A stretch of 64,000 nt of DNA from Gemmatimonadota bacterium. Its GTDB lineage: Bacteria > Gemmatimonadota > Gemmatimonadetes > Gemmatimonadales > GWC2-71-9. The notes beneath the pieces were generated by a model. It saw nothing but the letters and a program-made list of their open reading frames with translations. It did not search any database and had not been told where the DNA came from. The stretch spans positions 186,001-250,000 of the forward strand of contig JADJPD010000012.1 in assembly GCA_016713435.1 (NCBI GenBank). The letters are read 5' to 3'. A program made the position numbers and the translations under genes. Of the stretch, positions 63,691-64,000 are shown in pieces (the stretch's first letter is position 1; each line of letters opens with the position of its first letter).

Positions 63691-64000
63691 TTACTGGTTG
63701 GTCTGCGTCAGCTCGACGCGGCGGTTGGCCGCACGGCCGGCGGCCGTGGTGTTCGGCTCCACCGGGGCGTCCGGGCCGTAGCCCTTGGTGGTCATCCGCT
63801 CGGCCGGCACACCCTTGGCGACGAGGTAGGCCTTCACCGCGTCGGCGCGCGCCTGCGAGAGGCGGGTGTTGGTGGCCTTGCTGCCGGTGTTGTCGGTGTG
63901 GCCACCGATCTCCACCGTGACGGCCGGGTTGTTGACGAGCGACGTGGCCACGGTGTCGAGCACCGCGGTCGAGGTCGGCAGCAGGGTGGCCTTGCCGGTC
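63691..64000 (-). CDS. OmpA family protein, C-terminal part (5' partial)
   Basis: The gene enters from the right edge, so only about 103 C-terminal residues are visible. The peptidoglycan-binding OmpA domain is clear: IGGHTDNTGSKATNTRLSQARADAV, then GYGPDAPV and NRRVELTQTNQ at the end. Anchors the outer membrane to murein. Confidence 0.88.
   Translation of the reverse strand, partial: TGKATLLPTSTAVLDTVATSLVNNPAVTVEIGGHTDNTGSKATNTRLSQARADAVKAYLVAKGVPAERMTTKGYGPDAPVEPNTTAAGRAANRRVELTQTNQ

Overview
The window is a very GC-rich (about 70% by eye) bacterial chromosome segment, mostly housekeeping genes. Gene content and style fit a Gemmatimonadota-like member of the FCB side of the tree: rpoB carrying a large lineage-type insertion, single-chain GlyQS, a YpdA-type oxidoreductase, and exported proteins with Ala-Gln-type signal cleavage sites. 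The phylum is an inference; no search was run. No insertion sequence, phage, CRISPR array or clear transferred island was seen.

Layout. 1-4.9 kb: the end of a universal stress protein, a DUF2157/GDYXXLXY membrane pair, and an ArsR regulator with a VOC-SRPBCC fusion. 4.9-7.9 kb: mscS-like channel, cysS, rsmD. 8.2-21.1 kb: promoter, four tRNAs (Thr-Tyr-Gly-Thr), rpmG-secE-nusG-rplKAJL-rpoBC and a strong terminator. 21.1-24.0 kb: an ABC exporter and a ypfJ-type metallopeptidase on the minus strand. 24.1-41.0 kb: rpsL-rpsG-fusA-tuf, then the S10 and spc ribosomal protein clusters to secY-adk-map. 41.2-49.6 kb: a 43-residue membrane protein, a PRC-barrel protein, cyclodeaminase and inositol-phosphatase family genes (minus), trpS, a PilT-like ATPase, an M28 peptidase, purA and ypdA. 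49.7-53.9 kb: a four-gene minor pilin operon (minus) with a CRP-like site in front. 54.3-64 kb: glyQS, a zincin, a beta-propeller protein, a three-gene cassette with a ubiquitin-like protein, a deacetylase-family gene, dipeptide epimerase, priA, then DUF481 and OmpA-type outer membrane genes (minus).

Three things dominate the reading. First, at least ten genes carry a single-base frameshift, including the essential genes cysS, fusA and map, and several lie in short C or G runs. Assembly indel error is the simplest explanation, so broken genes here should not be taken at face value. Second, rpsC runs in frame into the C-terminal half of L16, and the L16 N-terminal half is missing from its normal locus. 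Third, expression signals look distinctive: a recurrent TTG-N16-18-TAnnTT promoter often sits only 6-9 bases before the start codon, implying leaderless mRNAs, and three genes appear to start at CTG inside a CTGA overlap with the upstream stop codon.

Other points of interest are a terminator directly downstream of the purA promoter, a histone-H1-like tail on L4, an RGG-rich head on S5, Asn at the RpoB rifampicin-site His position, and a structured fusA leader.
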